DNA of 64,000 nt from Emcibacter sp048269205 (GCF_048269205.1 NZ_JBLXJC010000001.1:1612001-1676000), one strand, 5' to 3'; counted from the first letter of the stretch, positions 44,273 through 54,363 are shown. Translations and numbers: made by a program. Notes: generated by a model from the letters alone, not told the origin.

Positions 44273-44848
44273 TCAAGTTGAATGATAATCTTCCGGGGTG
44301 TCCACATCCCGGAAGATACCTTCATGACCGCAGGGAACAGTCACAAGCTGGTCACGGTATTTTACCAGCAGCGTTTTGGCGCCCCGGTCTCCTTGAAATT
44401 CCATGATCTCCGAAAAATACTTCCGATCAAAAATTACCGGATTGCCCTGCCTGCCGTCCTGCACCGGCACAATGATTTTGCCGGGCGCCCAAGCCTCAAC
44501 CAGTTTTCTATAATCTTCCGCCGTCACGCCGGGCATATCGCCGAGGCAGATCATGGCGGCCTCTGTCGCTTCTGAAAGGGCGGCAATTCCTGCCTTCAGG
44601 CTCGAGGACAGTCCCAGTGCATAATCCGGGTTATGAATGATCCTTATATTCTGCCCTGCAACAGCCTCTTGGACTTTTTCGGCCTCATGCCCGGTAACCA
44701 GATAAATTTCACCCAGCCCCACAGCCAAAAGGTTATCAAGGACAGTTCCGAGAATGGCACTATTGCCGAAGGGGAGAAGAAGTTTATTCTGTTCGCCCAT
44801 GCGGCGGGACTGACCGGCAGCAAGGACAATTGCAGCCATCCGGCTCAT
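44273..44848 (-). CDS. MobA-like (MocA-type) nucleotidyltransferase
   Basis: 191 residues from the ATG at 44848, which overlaps the xdhC stop (TGATG). The nucleotide-binding motif AAIVLAAGQSRRMGEQNKLLLPFG and the ICLGDMPGV metal motif mark the molybdenum cofactor cytidylyltransferase family. It probably adds CMP to molybdopterin. Translation is coupled to the XdhC gene, a usual pairing in Mo-hydroxylase maturation, although no such hydroxylase is encoded in the window. Confidence 0.85.
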   Translation of the reverse strand: MSRMAAIVLAAGQSRRMGEQNKLLLPFGNSAILGTVLDNLLAVGLGEIYLVTGHEAEKVQEAVAGQNIRIIHNPDYALGLSSSLKAGIAALSEATEAAMICLGDMPGVTAEDYRKLVEAWAPGKIIVPVQDGRQGNPVIFDRKYFSEIMEFQGDRGAKTLLVKYRDQLVTVPCGHEGIFRDVDTPEDYHST

Positions 44849-45855
44849 CAATCTTCCCGACCGCGATAAACGGCTACCACTTCGGCCAGAATAGACAGGG
44901 CAATTTCCTGCGGGGTTACCGAGCCGATGTCCAGCCCGACAGGACCATGGATGCGTTTCAGATCATCTTCTGTGAATCCGACATCCAACAACCGCTTGTG
45001 GCGAAGGGCATTGGTTTTCCTGCTGCCCAGAGCGCCGATATAAAAGGCGTTTGATTTCAGGGCGAAATCAAGGGCCGGATCGTCCAGTTTGGCGTCATGG
45101 GTGAGCGTGACAATAGCCGTACCCGGTCCCACCTCCATCTTATCCAGCGCCTCGTCCGGCCAGTCGTGACAGATTTCCACCCCGGGAAAACGTTCCTCTG
45201 TGGCAAAAGCCGTTCGCGGATCAATCAGGGTTGTGCGGATGTTGAGCTGCTCTGCCATGGGCAGCAGCGCTTGCGCCACATGAACGGCACCCAGAACCAC
45301 CAGGTGGATGGGATCGTCATAACGTTGCAGGAAATAGCAGCGCCCATTGATCTCCTGCAGGCGGGATTTGTAGAGATTGGGTAAGCTGTCTTCAACTGCC
45401 GCACGGACCGCATCTGATCCGACCGAGGTTTCCCCCTGACTAAACCAGAAGTCTCCGCTTTCACAATCGGTTACCAGCCAGCACACCCCCTGCTTTAACT
45501 TGCCGGTCAATTGGGGAAACAACTGCTCCTTTGCCCCGAAGGGCTCCACCAGCACTTTCATATGCCCGCCGCAGGACAGCCCCGCCTCCCAAGCCATTTC
45601 GGTTGTCACGGTAAACTCAAGCAACCGGGGTCGCCCTTCCCGGAAAACCTCCATCACCGCCTGGATGACACTGCTCTCAATGCAGCCGCCAGATACCGAG
45701 CCCTCGATCCGCATGTCGGAATCCACAATCATATGGCTCCCAACAGGACGGGGCGAAGAGCCCCAGGTCTCGACAACGGTGGCCAGCGCCAGGGTTCTTC
45801 CCTCGCCCTGCCATTGTTCAAGTTTTTTCCAAATGGGTTGCCAGTCTGCTGTCAT
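44848..45855 (-). CDS. XdhC/CoxI-family molybdenum enzyme maturation factor
   Basis: 335 residues. N-terminal XdhC domain with SPRPVGSHM, GSVSGGCIESSV and GLSCGGHMKV (Cys likely involved in cofactor sulfuration), and a C-terminal Rossmann domain with VVLGAVHVAQALL and GALGSRKTNALRH. The family loads sulfurated molybdenum cofactor into xanthine-dehydrogenase-type enzymes. It is divergent from a DMSO-reductase-family enzyme, which would not normally need it. Confidence 0.88.
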   Translation of the reverse strand: MTADWQPIWKKLEQWQGEGRTLALATVVETWGSSPRPVGSHMIVDSDMRIEGSVSGGCIESSVIQAVMEVFREGRPRLLEFTVTTEMAWEAGLSCGGHMKVLVEPFGAKEQLFPQLTGKLKQGVCWLVTDCESGDFWFSQGETSVGSDAVRAAVEDSLPNLYKSRLQEINGRCYFLQRYDDPIHLVVLGAVHVAQALLPMAEQLNIRTTLIDPRTAFATEERFPGVEICHDWPDEALDKMEVGPGTAIVTLTHDAKLDDPALDFALKSNAFYIGALGSRKTNALRHKRLLDVGFTEDDLKRIHGPVGLDIGSVTPQEIALSILAEVVAVYRGRED

Positions 45856-45951
45856 GAGTTCCTTATAACGGCAATTGTTTGTACCGCAAATATATTCATG
45901 CCCCGTCGGATGTGATACTCTTATCTTTCCCCTTACAGTATGCGTATCCGG

Positions 45952-45979
45952 TTTGTCTTTGGTCGGGGTCTGATATAAT
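45952..45979 (+). promoter_or_regulatory. Probable promoter of the molybdopterin oxidoreductase gene
   Basis: A perfect TATAAT (45974-45979) is preceded by TTTGTC at 16 bp or TTGTCT at 15 bp. The ATG lies 33 bases after the -10, with AGGGA as ribosome-binding site. Confidence 0.5.
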
Positions 45980-46012
45980 ATTCTATCTAACAGATATAAC
46001 AGGGACGCTAAA

Positions 46013-48133
46013 ATGGAACAGACGATCTATCGCGCCTGCCCTTTGTGTGAAGCCATCTGCGGGCTGGAAATCAAAACCGATGGTCAGGAAGTTATCTCCA
46101 TTCGCGGGGATAAAGACGATCCGTTCAGCCGGGGACATATCTGCCCCAAGGCCGTGGCGCTGAAGGATATCCAGGAGGATCCTGACCGGCTGCAAAAGCC
46201 GCTGAAGAAAGTTGACGGCCAGTGGCGCGAAATCAGCTGGGATGACGCCCTGGACGAGGTCACGGACCGGCTGTTCGAAATCAACAGAACGCATGGCGCT
46301 GATTCCATCGGCATCTATCTCGGCAACCCCAATGTGCATAACCTGGGCGCCATGACCCACGCGCCCATCTTCTATAAAATGTTGCGCACAAAGAACCGCT
46401 ATTCCGCCACAACGGTGGATCAACTCCCGCACCAGCTTGTCAGTCACCTGATGTACGGCCATCAGTTCCTGCTGCCGGTGCCGGATATCGACCACACGGA
46501 CTATATGTTGATCCTCGGCGGCAATCCGCTGGTGTCCAACGGCAGCATGATGACCTGCCCGGATATCAAAAAGCGACTCAAGGCGATCCAGGACCGGGGC
46601 GGCAAAATCATTGTCATTGATCCCCGGCGCACGGAAACCGCCCATATGGCTGAGCGGCACCATTTCATTCGTCCGGGCGGCGATACCGCTTTCCTGTTGG
46701 CCCTGTTGAAAGTCCTGGTGGAAACAACTGCACCCGAGAAACGAGCGCACCTGTCGGATCATCTGGACAATGTTGATCAGGTTGAGAACATTCTGAAACC
46801 GGTGAAAGTTTCGGATTGCGCCGATCAATGCGGTATTGCAAGGGAAGATATCGAGACAATTGCGAAGGAGCTAGCCGCGGCTGACAAGGCCACCTGTTAT
46901 GGCCGCCTCGGTGTCAGTGTGACAGAGAACGGCACCCTCAATCACTGGCTGATCCAGATGATCAATATCGTCACCGGCAATCTGGACAAAATTGGCGGCA
47001 CCCTGGTCACCGATCCCGCCATTGACCTTGTCGGCATGCATCTAATGGGCCCGGGTGGATATGGCCGCTGGAGAAGCCGGATCAATGACCTTCCCGAAGC
47101 CTGCAGCGACCTGCCGGCAACGGAAATGGCGACGGAAATCCTCACCCCCGGCGACGGACAAATCAATGCGATGATCATTGCGGCCGGAAACCCGGTGCTC
47201 TCCACCCCCAATGGCAAACAGCTGGAACGGGCGCTGGAAAGCCTGGACTTCATGGTATGCGTTGATTTCTACCTCAACGAAACCACCCGTCATGCCGATA
47301 TCATTCTGCCGCCAACGGCGCCGCTGGAACATGACCATTATGACATCACCTTCCTGATGCTGGCGGTCCGCAATGTGACCCGCTACAGCGAGACTGTTTT
47401 CACCCCACCGGAAGGCACACTGCATGACTGGCAGATCTATGATGAACTGACCCGGCGCATGGCGGTAAAAATGGGCGCGCCCATAACGACAAAAAAGCGA
47501 GCCCCCCACCGGCTGGTCAACCTGGGACTGGCCTATGGCCCCTATGGCAAAAGGCGAAGAGCAGAACCGGGGCTCTCCCTGCAAAAGCTCAAAGATCATT
47601 CCCACGGCATTGATCTGGGCCCCCTGAACCCCGGCCTGTTACAGAAGCTGAAAACAAAAAACCGGAAAATTAATTGCTTCCCCGATCTGATCCGGCAGGG
47701 GCTTGAGGAATTCCTCGAGAAACTGAACTCAGGCCCCAAACAGAACGGCCTTTTACTGATCGGCCGGCGGCATTTGCGCTCCAACAACAGCTGGATGCAT
47801 AATTACGACCGACTGGTGAAAGGCAAGAACCGCTGCACCCTGCTGGTGCACCCCGATGACATCGACAGATACGGACTGTCTGAGGGAGGCTATGCCCTGC
47901 TTTCCTCCCGGGTAACAGAACAGAAAATTCTGGTGGAAAGTTGCGAGGACATGATGCCCGGCACCGTCAGCCTGCCACACGGCTGGGGCCATGACCGGGA
48001 CGGCACACGACTGTCCGTTGCCAGGGATCATGCCGGTGTCAGTGTCAATGACTTTACCGATGACACCCTGCGCGATCCCATTGCCGGCACCGCCGCGGTG
48101 AATGGCGTACCCGTGAAGATAAAGCGAATATAA
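46013..48133 (+). CDS. Molybdopterin-dependent oxidoreductase (DMSO reductase family)
   Basis: 706 residues. N-terminal 4Fe-4S domain with CPLCEAICG and the fourth Cys in GHICPKA, central molybdopterin domains (LILGGNPLVSNGS, IVIDPRRTETAHMAERHHFIRPGGDTAFLLALL) and a C-terminal cofactor-binding domain (SRVTEQKILVES, PHGWGH). There is no Tat signal, so it is cytoplasmic. The region that supplies the Mo ligand reads YSATTVDQLPH; an Asp rather than Ser/Cys/Sec may bind Mo, which is inference. Substrate unknown; no separate electron-transfer subunit is adjacent. Confidence 0.88.
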   Translation: MEQTIYRACPLCEAICGLEIKTDGQEVISIRGDKDDPFSRGHICPKAVALKDIQEDPDRLQKPLKKVDGQWREISWDDALDEVTDRLFEINRTHGADSIGIYLGNPNVHNLGAMTHAPIFYKMLRTKNRYSATTVDQLPHQLVSHLMYGHQFLLPVPDIDHTDYMLILGGNPLVSNGSMMTCPDIKKRLKAIQDRGGKIIVIDPRRTETAHMAERHHFIRPGGDTAFLLALLKVLVETTAPEKRAHLSDHLDNVDQVENILKPVKVSDCADQCGIAREDIETIAKELAAADKATCYGRLGVSVTENGTLNHWLIQMINIVTGNLDKIGGTLVTDPAIDLVGMHLMGPGGYGRWRSRINDLPEACSDLPATEMATEILTPGDGQINAMIIAAGNPVLSTPNGKQLERALESLDFMVCVDFYLNETTRHADIILPPTAPLEHDHYDITFLMLAVRNVTRYSETVFTPPEGTLHDWQIYDELTRRMAVKMGAPITTKKRAPHRLVNLGLAYGPYGKRRRAEPGLSLQKLKDHSHGIDLGPLNPGLLQKLKTKNRKINCFPDLIRQGLEEFLEKLNSGPKQNGLLLIGRRHLRSNNSWMHNYDRLVKGKNRCTLLVHPDDIDRYGLSEGGYALLSSRVTEQKILVESCEDMMPGTVSLPHGWGHDRDGTRLSVARDHAGVSVNDFTDDTLRDPIAGTAAVNGVPVKIKRI

Positions 48134-48159
48134 AAAAGGCCGGGAAATCCCGGCCTTTT
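48134..48159. terminator. Bidirectional rho-independent terminator
   Basis: AAAAGGCCGGG, AAAT loop and CCCGGCCTTTTC lie just after the stop at 48133 and 21 bases from the argG stop on the other strand. Confidence 0.85.
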
Positions 48160-48179
48160 CTTTATCTGATAATCAGATT

Positions 48180-49412
48180 TTATTCGTAGGTCGGCGGAAT
48201 GTCCGCATCCCCGCGCTTTTTCTGCAGGCGCAGTCGCAGGGCGTTGAGCTTGATAAAGCCTTCTGCATCACGCTGATCGTAAACCTGGTCTTCTTCGAAA
48301 GTCACATGCTCCATGCTGTAAAGAGACTTGGGTGACTTGCGGCCGACCAGTGTCGCACTGCCTTTGTAAAGTTTCAGGCGCACGGTGCCTTCCACATGCT
48401 GCTGAGACTTGTCAATCAGGGCCTGCAGCATTTCGCGCTCTGGCGAGAACCAGAAGCCGTTATAGATCAACTCTGCATATTTCGGCATCAGTTCGTCTTT
48501 CAGGTGCATGGCGCCCCGGTCGAGCGTAATGCTTTCCATGCCCCGGTGTGCGGTCAGCAGGATGGTACCACCCGGCGTTTCATAAATGCCGCGGCTCTTC
48601 ATGCCGACAAAGCGGTTTTCCAGTAGATCAAGACGACCAATGCCGTTGGCCCCGCCCAGCTCGTTGAGCTTGGTCAACAGGGTCGCCGGAGACATCTTCT
48701 CACCGTCAATGGCTACCGCATCACCGTTTTTAAACTCGATCTCGATATAGGTCGGTTTGTCCGGCGCTTCTTCAGGGGAAACAATACGGTTATAGACATA
48801 TTCCGGGGCTTCATCCCACGGATCTTCCAGGGCCTTGCCCTCGCTTGAGGTATGCAGCAGGTTGGCGTCAACCGAGAACGGGGCTTCACCGCGCTTGTCC
48901 TTGGCGATCGGAATCTGGTGCTTTTCCGCATAGTCGATCAGTTTGGTGCGGCTGTTGAGGTCCCATTCGCGCCAGGGTGCAATGACCTTGATATCCGGGT
49001 TCAGGGCATAATAGCCCAGTTCGAAACGAACCTGGTCGTTGCCCTTGCCGGTTGCTCCGTGGCAGACGGCTTCAGCTCCCACCGCTTTGGCAATTTCAAT
49101 CTGGCGCTTGGCTATCAGCGGCCGGGCAATGGAGGTCCCCAGCAGGTAAACCCCTTCATAGAGAGCATTTGCTCGGAACATGGGGAAGACATAATCGCGG
49201 ACGAATTCTTCGCGCAAGTCCTCGATATAGATTTCCTTGCAGCCAAACATTTCCGCTTTTTTACGCGCCGGCTCCAGTTCCTCTCCCTGGCCCAGGTCGG
49301 CCGTAAAGGTCACGACTTCGCAGTTGTAGGTATCCTGCAGCCATTTCAGAATAATGGAGGTGTCAAGCCCGCCAGAATAGGCCAGCACCACTTTGTTGAT
49401 TTTATCAGTCAT
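48180..49412 (-). CDS. argG: Argininosuccinate synthase
   Basis: 410 residues. Joins citrulline and aspartate with ATP in arginine synthesis. The PP-loop VVLAYSGGLDTSIILKWL begins at residue 8; CHGATGKGNDQVRFE, IAPWREWDL and YETPGGTILLTAHRGMES follow. The ATG at 49412 has AAAGGA 9 bases upstream; the frame can be read from a TTG at 49433 but this adds only seven residues. Confidence 0.97.
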   Translation of the reverse strand: MTDKINKVVLAYSGGLDTSIILKWLQDTYNCEVVTFTADLGQGEELEPARKKAEMFGCKEIYIEDLREEFVRDYVFPMFRANALYEGVYLLGTSIARPLIAKRQIEIAKAVGAEAVCHGATGKGNDQVRFELGYYALNPDIKVIAPWREWDLNSRTKLIDYAEKHQIPIAKDKRGEAPFSVDANLLHTSSEGKALEDPWDEAPEYVYNRIVSPEEAPDKPTYIEIEFKNGDAVAIDGEKMSPATLLTKLNELGGANGIGRLDLLENRFVGMKSRGIYETPGGTILLTAHRGMESITLDRGAMHLKDELMPKYAELIYNGFWFSPEREMLQALIDKSQQHVEGTVRLKLYKGSATLVGRKSPKSLYSMEHVTFEEDQVYDQRDAEGFIKLNALRLRLQKKRGDADIPPTYE

Positions 49413-49499
49413 CAGGAGGCATCCTTTACTCAAATTTCTGTCCTGTGAATACTCTGACGCCTGGGGGAGGTCAACTGAAAAGCCGCGGGAGAACGGCAG

Positions 49500-49582
49500 A
49501 AAAAAGGCTGCAGCTTTTTCAAGCTGCAGCCAGCCCTTCTACGGAGGATAGCTATTAGTGTGTGGCATAATAACTATCATAG
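49500..49582 (-). ncRNA. Candidate small RNA, copy 1 (two hairpins plus U-run)
   Basis: On the minus strand: 11-bp stem GATAGTTATTA/TAATAGCTATC with a 10-nt loop containing CCACACA (49578-49547), a 15-nt linker beginning CTCCGTAG, then an 11-bp terminator stem GGCTGCAGCTT/AAGCTGCAGCC and a T-run (49531-49500). Copy 2 at 55385 has the same stem, loop and linker lengths. The sequence CCTCCG between the hairpins could pair with ribosome-binding sites. It sits in the 310-base gap between argG and the TonB receptor gene; I see nothing else in 49583-49722. The promoter is not identified. Confidence 0.55.
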
Positions 49583-49722
49583 GGTTCAGGTGCTCGGGGC
49601 CATATGCACAGCCCGATCATTCACACTCCATGACTCCTAAGCGGACAAAACCCGCTACTCCCTTTTAAAATTTCCTGAAAACCGGAAAAAGCCGGCAAAG
49701 ATTCTGTCCCGTAAACAGCAGC

Positions 49723-52700
49723 CTAAAAACGCGCTTCCAGTCCAAAGTACATATAGGGGCCAAGTACATCGTAAAAATTGGGGAAGGTATTGGCCTGCTG
49801 CTGTCTGCTGCCCAGCGGGGCCGGCCTATTGTTAAACATGTTGTCCACACCACCGCGCAGCGTTATATTTTCCTCTATCTGATATTTCACACCAAGATCA
49901 AAATAATGTTCACCTGGAATAGAAGCCACAGCCAGTTCCTCCGGCAAGGTACCGCTCAGAATGGCCCCTTCCCTGACACCACTAAGATAACGCCATCTGA
50001 CTGTCAGGCTGAACGGACCGCTTTCCCAGGTGGTCATCTGGGTGAAGCGAAATCTGGGATGGGGATCACCACAATGATCGCCGAAATAGCCGGCACAGTT
50101 ATATTCCTGCAACCCTCCGGCCGCCAGCAGAGTGAAATCCATGACATAGGAGCCCTGGAAAAATATGTCGATCGTATCATTCTCACTCATCAGACCGCTG
50201 CCCAGTTCGACAAAATAGAAAAGCTGGGTATCGATGCCTGATGTGGATGCCTTGCCCAGATTGGTCAACAGGGCCTCTACATAGTCGATACTTCCTGAAT
50301 CAAAACGATGGATAGCGGAACAATAGGTGGAATATTCTGTCCCGGAGTAGCAAAGGTCGATAATATTGGCCGTTCCGCCCGCAAAAATGTCGATCATGTC
50401 GTGAATTTGGATATTGTAATAGTCCATCGTAATCTGAAAATTTCCGAGCTTTGCCGGTTTCAGCACGAAACCTGCAGAAAAAGTATCGGAATATTCCTCT
50501 ACCAGTTCACGGTTTCCGCCATATATACTGCGGACCTGGTCACTCGTCTGGTAAAAGTCTCCCATCATACCGGCCGGAACACCTGTCGCTTCGCAGAGTT
50601 CCTCTATCCCCGTATACCCGTTATTATGCTCCGCTGCACAAGGGTCCCGCGCCGGTTCAAATGTCTCGAAAGTGCCGGAATATAACTCGTTAATGCTCGG
50701 CGTTCTGACGGCGCGCTGATATTGTCCCCGGAAATTTATAACTTCGGAGGGTTGCCAGAAAAGCCCCGCCGCATAGGAGGAGGCCCTGCCGGATGTGGTA
50801 AAATCGGAAAGGCGAAAAGCGCTGGAAAGCTTAAGTACATCAAGACCGGCCTCATTACGGATGAGCGGAAAATCAATTTCACCAAAAAGGCTTATAACTT
50901 CATAGTCACCCACCAGGCTATTCACATGGTTAAATCCCAGTGACTCATCGCTGGCCAGTTGCGCGTCCGCAATACGCTTTAAGTCTTCACGCCGCCAGTC
51001 GGCGCCAATAAGATACCTGGCTTCCCCTCCCAGCGGATTACTAAATTCGCCTGCAAAATGAAGGCTGGCGACATGACGCTGATATTCGGTACTGCTCTCC
51101 AGATCGGTGCGGATATACTCCGCGGCCCCGGCCGAGATATTTCCGGCACCGAAAATATTCGCCGGCTGACATCCTTCCCTTCGCGCCTGCTCGTCAGCAC
51201 ATATATTACGATCACCCGACTTGATGACATCGAGAGCATAACGAAGCCGCTGAGCTGAAACGTCATTCACCTGGAGCTGGTTGTGACTATAGCTGCTGTA
51301 ATTGTAATTCACCGACACACCCAGATTGTCAGAAATGTCGACATCCGTACCGAAAACGACATTAAAGGTTTTTCGCATGTTCTCCTGACGCCGGGGACCG
51401 ATCTCCACAAACCTGCGAGCCAGTGTGGGAATTCGTGCTCTGCCGTCGCTTTCATAGAGCAGGCTGCCTGAGTTACCGGTATCAGGTATTCCTGTCACGG
51501 GAACAGGTGTTCCATCCGGATTCCAGAGCGGGCTTGACCCGATGATCTCCCCCGTACTGTCATAAACATATTCAATAGCCTGACGTGCCTGCACAGGACG
51601 CCCTGATGAATCAAACAAAAGACTCCCCATACTGTCCCGGGCCTGCATGGGGGCACCGGTCGCATACCAGTCGATCCCCTGCAGCGCCAACCGGCCTTCC
51701 GGAGCAAGAAAAGGATGATCAACAGACACTTCGACCCCCTCAAGGTAACCCGGCGTCGGGGCGAGCTCCGTATCAACCCTGTTGTGCACAAAAATGGACC
51801 GCAGGTAGATATTCATATTATGGGATATGTCGTAGTTGGCACCAAAGGTTGCCATCCATCTTTTCTGGGGAACCTGAAGATAGTTATCCGGGGCATAGTT
51901 ATAGGAATCCGTCAGGCTGTTGTATTCGATGCTTTCCCCGTCTGCGTTAAAAGTGGCGAGGCCCGGATAGGGTCCTGATTCCCGCACACCAAATATCAAT
52001 GTCCCGGGAATTGCCGCGCTACCGGCACGGATCAACCCCGGAACCCCGCCTTCAGCCGGCAACAGTGGAGTTCCGAAACCATATTTCTCATCGACACTTC
52101 CCGGAACTATATAATAGTCTGTCAGTGCATTGCTGGAAAAATCCCGCTCTCCCTGCAACAGAGACTCTCGTTCCAGATAGCCGACATGAAAAAAGAAATT
52201 CCCGCTGTCCCCGCCTATGGCTTCGCCATAAACCATATCCCAACTGACCTTGTCCGCGTCACCCTGGTGTGAAGTCCGGTAACGACCGTCGAAAAGAAAG
52301 CCTTCCAGATCATCCTTGAGAATAAAATTGACCACTCCTGATATAGCGTCGGAACCGTAAACAGCCGAGGTGCCGCCGGTAACGATTTCAACCCGCTCCA
52401 GCAGGACGACGGGTATTGCATTCAGGTCCACGATACCATCCGGATCACTTGGAGCATAGCGCCGCCCGTCGACAAGAACCAGGGTCCGTTTCGGGCCAAA
52501 CCCCCGCAAATCGACAGTAACCGTTCCATTTCCGGGATTATTGGAATGAGCCGTAAGTCCAGGAATAACCTGGGAAAAACGGTTCAGGGCATTTTCCAAA
52601 TTCACCGTCCCGGTTGTCGAGATCATCTCGGAGTCAACAATTGAGAGAGGGTTTACCGTCGTCAATTCACGACGTGTGAGCTGAGAACCGGTAATCACCA

Positions 52701-53181
52701 GTTCCTCCAGTATTGGCTCCTGGAATGCCGTATCATCAACAGTCAGAGCGTTTGTCGCACCTAAATCTGCCTGACGGCTCCCGTTCCCGTGCTGAGCCTG
52801 GAAACGAAGCCTTTTTGCCTGTTCCTCGTCATACCGTATGATGATAACCCCCTCCCCGTTCCTGTAGGCTTTCAAGGGGGTCTGTTCCAGAAGCTGCAGC
52901 AGGGCATCATTTGCATTCAGTTTACCCTCCAGCGGCCGAGAGGGAAAAGTGCTTGCAACGTCATAGGGAAAAATAATCTGCTCACCTGTGATGCGGGCAA
53001 ACGCCAGCAGGGATTCAGCGAGACTGTCACGTTCCCTGATGGAAAAATCAATCTGCTGGCTTTCAGTGCTCTCCACCTGCTGTTCAGCCTGTGCAGCAGA
53101 CGCAGCACAATGTGGTCCCGCCGACAGAAACGCCAGCGTTCCCAGTACCCTGCCAGCACCTGTAAGAAACCTACAGCACAC
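49723..53181 (-). CDS. TonB-dependent outer-membrane receptor with STN signalling domain
   Basis: 1152 residues. Signal peptide to about residue 32; STN domain about residues 45-117 (IDFSIRERDSLAESLLAFARITGEQIIFPYD), which contacts FecR in the periplasm; plug about 150-290 with LEELVITGSQLTRR and VDLRGFGPKRTLVLVDGRR; then a beta-barrel ending in Phe (MYFGLEARF). The GTG start has GGAAGGG about 9 bases upstream. With FecR and an ECF sigma gene just upstream it forms a Fec-type trans-envelope system. The ligand is unknown; plug and size fit many iron-chelate, glycan or peptide receptors. Confidence 0.92.
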   Translation of the reverse strand: MCCRFLTGAGRVLGTLAFLSAGPHCAASAAQAEQQVESTESQQIDFSIRERDSLAESLLAFARITGEQIIFPYDVASTFPSRPLEGKLNANDALLQLLEQTPLKAYRNGEGVIIIRYDEEQAKRLRFQAQHGNGSRQADLGATNALTVDDTAFQEPILEELVITGSQLTRRELTTVNPLSIVDSEMISTTGTVNLENALNRFSQVIPGLTAHSNNPGNGTVTVDLRGFGPKRTLVLVDGRRYAPSDPDGIVDLNAIPVVLLERVEIVTGGTSAVYGSDAISGVVNFILKDDLEGFLFDGRYRTSHQGDADKVSWDMVYGEAIGGDSGNFFFHVGYLERESLLQGERDFSSNALTDYYIVPGSVDEKYGFGTPLLPAEGGVPGLIRAGSAAIPGTLIFGVRESGPYPGLATFNADGESIEYNSLTDSYNYAPDNYLQVPQKRWMATFGANYDISHNMNIYLRSIFVHNRVDTELAPTPGYLEGVEVSVDHPFLAPEGRLALQGIDWYATGAPMQARDSMGSLLFDSSGRPVQARQAIEYVYDSTGEIIGSSPLWNPDGTPVPVTGIPDTGNSGSLLYESDGRARIPTLARRFVEIGPRRQENMRKTFNVVFGTDVDISDNLGVSVNYNYSSYSHNQLQVNDVSAQRLRYALDVIKSGDRNICADEQARREGCQPANIFGAGNISAGAAEYIRTDLESSTEYQRHVASLHFAGEFSNPLGGEARYLIGADWRREDLKRIADAQLASDESLGFNHVNSLVGDYEVISLFGEIDFPLIRNEAGLDVLKLSSAFRLSDFTTSGRASSYAAGLFWQPSEVINFRGQYQRAVRTPSINELYSGTFETFEPARDPCAAEHNNGYTGIEELCEATGVPAGMMGDFYQTSDQVRSIYGGNRELVEEYSDTFSAGFVLKPAKLGNFQITMDYYNIQIHDMIDIFAGGTANIIDLCYSGTEYSTYCSAIHRFDSGSIDYVEALLTNLGKASTSGIDTQLFYFVELGSGLMSENDTIDIFFQGSYVMDFTLLAAGGLQEYNCAGYFGDHCGDPHPRFRFTQMTTWESGPFSLTVRWRYLSGVREGAILSGTLPEELAVASIPGEHYFDLGVKYQIEENITLRGGVDNMFNNRPAPLGSRQQQANTFPNFYDVLGPYMYFGLEARF

Positions 53182-53244
53182 AAAATCACCCTTCCAATCT
53201 AACTTTATATCCGGGCATACATTGAATCGACATTCGCCCCCGGA

Positions 53245-54360
53245 TCAGGCTTCTATGATAAAGGTGACATAAGGCGTGACCCTTATCACCTTTACCGGAA
53301 AGGCGTCCTCAACTGCATTTATAAAAGCATCAAAGTCATCGATATCAAAAGCACCTCCCATTTTCATCTGCTTGATCGACCTGTCGGTTATAATGATTTT
53401 CCTGTTTGTGTAGCGGGCCATCTCGCGAACGATTTCCGACAGGGGCTGGCCTCTGAAAACCACTTTGCCCTCTCTCCAGAAAATCAGCCGATCAAGATCA
53501 AGAGCACTGGCCTGTCCCACAGTGCCAAAATGATCGTCATAGACATATATTTTCTGTCCGCCCTTTACGTAAAGGGGCTTACTTTCCTCGTCCTCCGAAG
53601 TCTTGAGCACCTCCTGAAGATCACTATTTCTATGCAAGGCAACAGTGCCCTCGATAACAATCACCTCGATCTTGTCATCGCGGTCATAAACACTGAAGGA
53701 AGTGCCTACAGCCCGGGTCGAACCAAAATCTGTCTCAACCAGAAACGGACGGACTGGGTCTTGTTTGACATCAAAAATGGCTTCACCATTCACCAATACA
53801 ACTTTCCTGAGGTTGTCGGTATACTCCTCCCTCAGCACCGTGTCTGTGTTCATGAAAACTCTTGAGCCGTCAGCGAGTTCTAACTGCGCCTGCTCACCAA
53901 CACCCGTCCGGTAAGTTCCTTCAGGCAAATATCGGCTGTAGCCATAATAGGCAACTGAAACAGCAACAAGAACAACAACCGCAGCAGCAACCCGTGCAAT
54001 ACGTCGTCCCGGGAACTGCCTGGTCCCGGTATCAGCATGTTTTCTCTGGCGTGAACCCAAATAGGTCACATTCACTATCCTGGAATCCAAGACTGGATTT
54101 ACGGTGTCAACGGCAGCCTGACTTTCATCATCGGACAACAGTTCCTCAGGCAGTTCTTCTGCCTCGGCCATCTCATCAATCTCAAGCCAGAAGGCTGCCA
54201 CTTCGGTATAGACATCCCGATGACGCTCGTCTGCTTCATACCATTCCAGAAACGACTCCCGAAGTTCGTCATTCCCGGGATCTTCCTGCAGGCGCAGATA
54301 CCACTGTCTTGCCTGGTCTTCCAGACCCTGCTCAATATTCTCGTTTTCCACAATACTCAC
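53245..54360 (-). CDS. FecR-family anti-sigma regulator
   Basis: 371 residues. N-terminal DUF4880 domain (ARQWYLRLQEDPGNDELRESFLEWYEADERH), one membrane helix about residues 124-145 (IARVAAAVVVLVAVSVAYYGY), a periplasmic FecR domain with TGVGEQAQLELADGSRVFMNTDT and a C-terminal DUF4974-like part (FRGQPLSEIVREMARYTNRKIII). It carries the signal from the receptor STN domain to the sigma factor. GTG start 3 bases after the sigma stop; no strong ribosome-binding site, so coupling is likely. Confidence 0.9.
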   Translation of the reverse strand: MSIVENENIEQGLEDQARQWYLRLQEDPGNDELRESFLEWYEADERHRDVYTEVAAFWLEIDEMAEAEELPEELLSDDESQAAVDTVNPVLDSRIVNVTYLGSRQRKHADTGTRQFPGRRIARVAAAVVVLVAVSVAYYGYSRYLPEGTYRTGVGEQAQLELADGSRVFMNTDTVLREEYTDNLRKVVLVNGEAIFDVKQDPVRPFLVETDFGSTRAVGTSFSVYDRDDKIEVIVIEGTVALHRNSDLQEVLKTSEDEESKPLYVKGGQKIYVYDDHFGTVGQASALDLDRLIFWREGKVVFRGQPLSEIVREMARYTNRKIIITDRSIKQMKMGGAFDIDDFDAFINAVEDAFPVKVIRVTPYVTFIIEA

Positions 54361-54363
54361 CGT

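Noticed and set aside
49500..49582. Interpretation of the repeat element as a CRISPR, REP or attachment site
   Set aside because: There are only two copies 5.9 kb apart, no spacers, and the U-run terminator and covarying stem fit an RNA better. An attachment role cannot be fully excluded.
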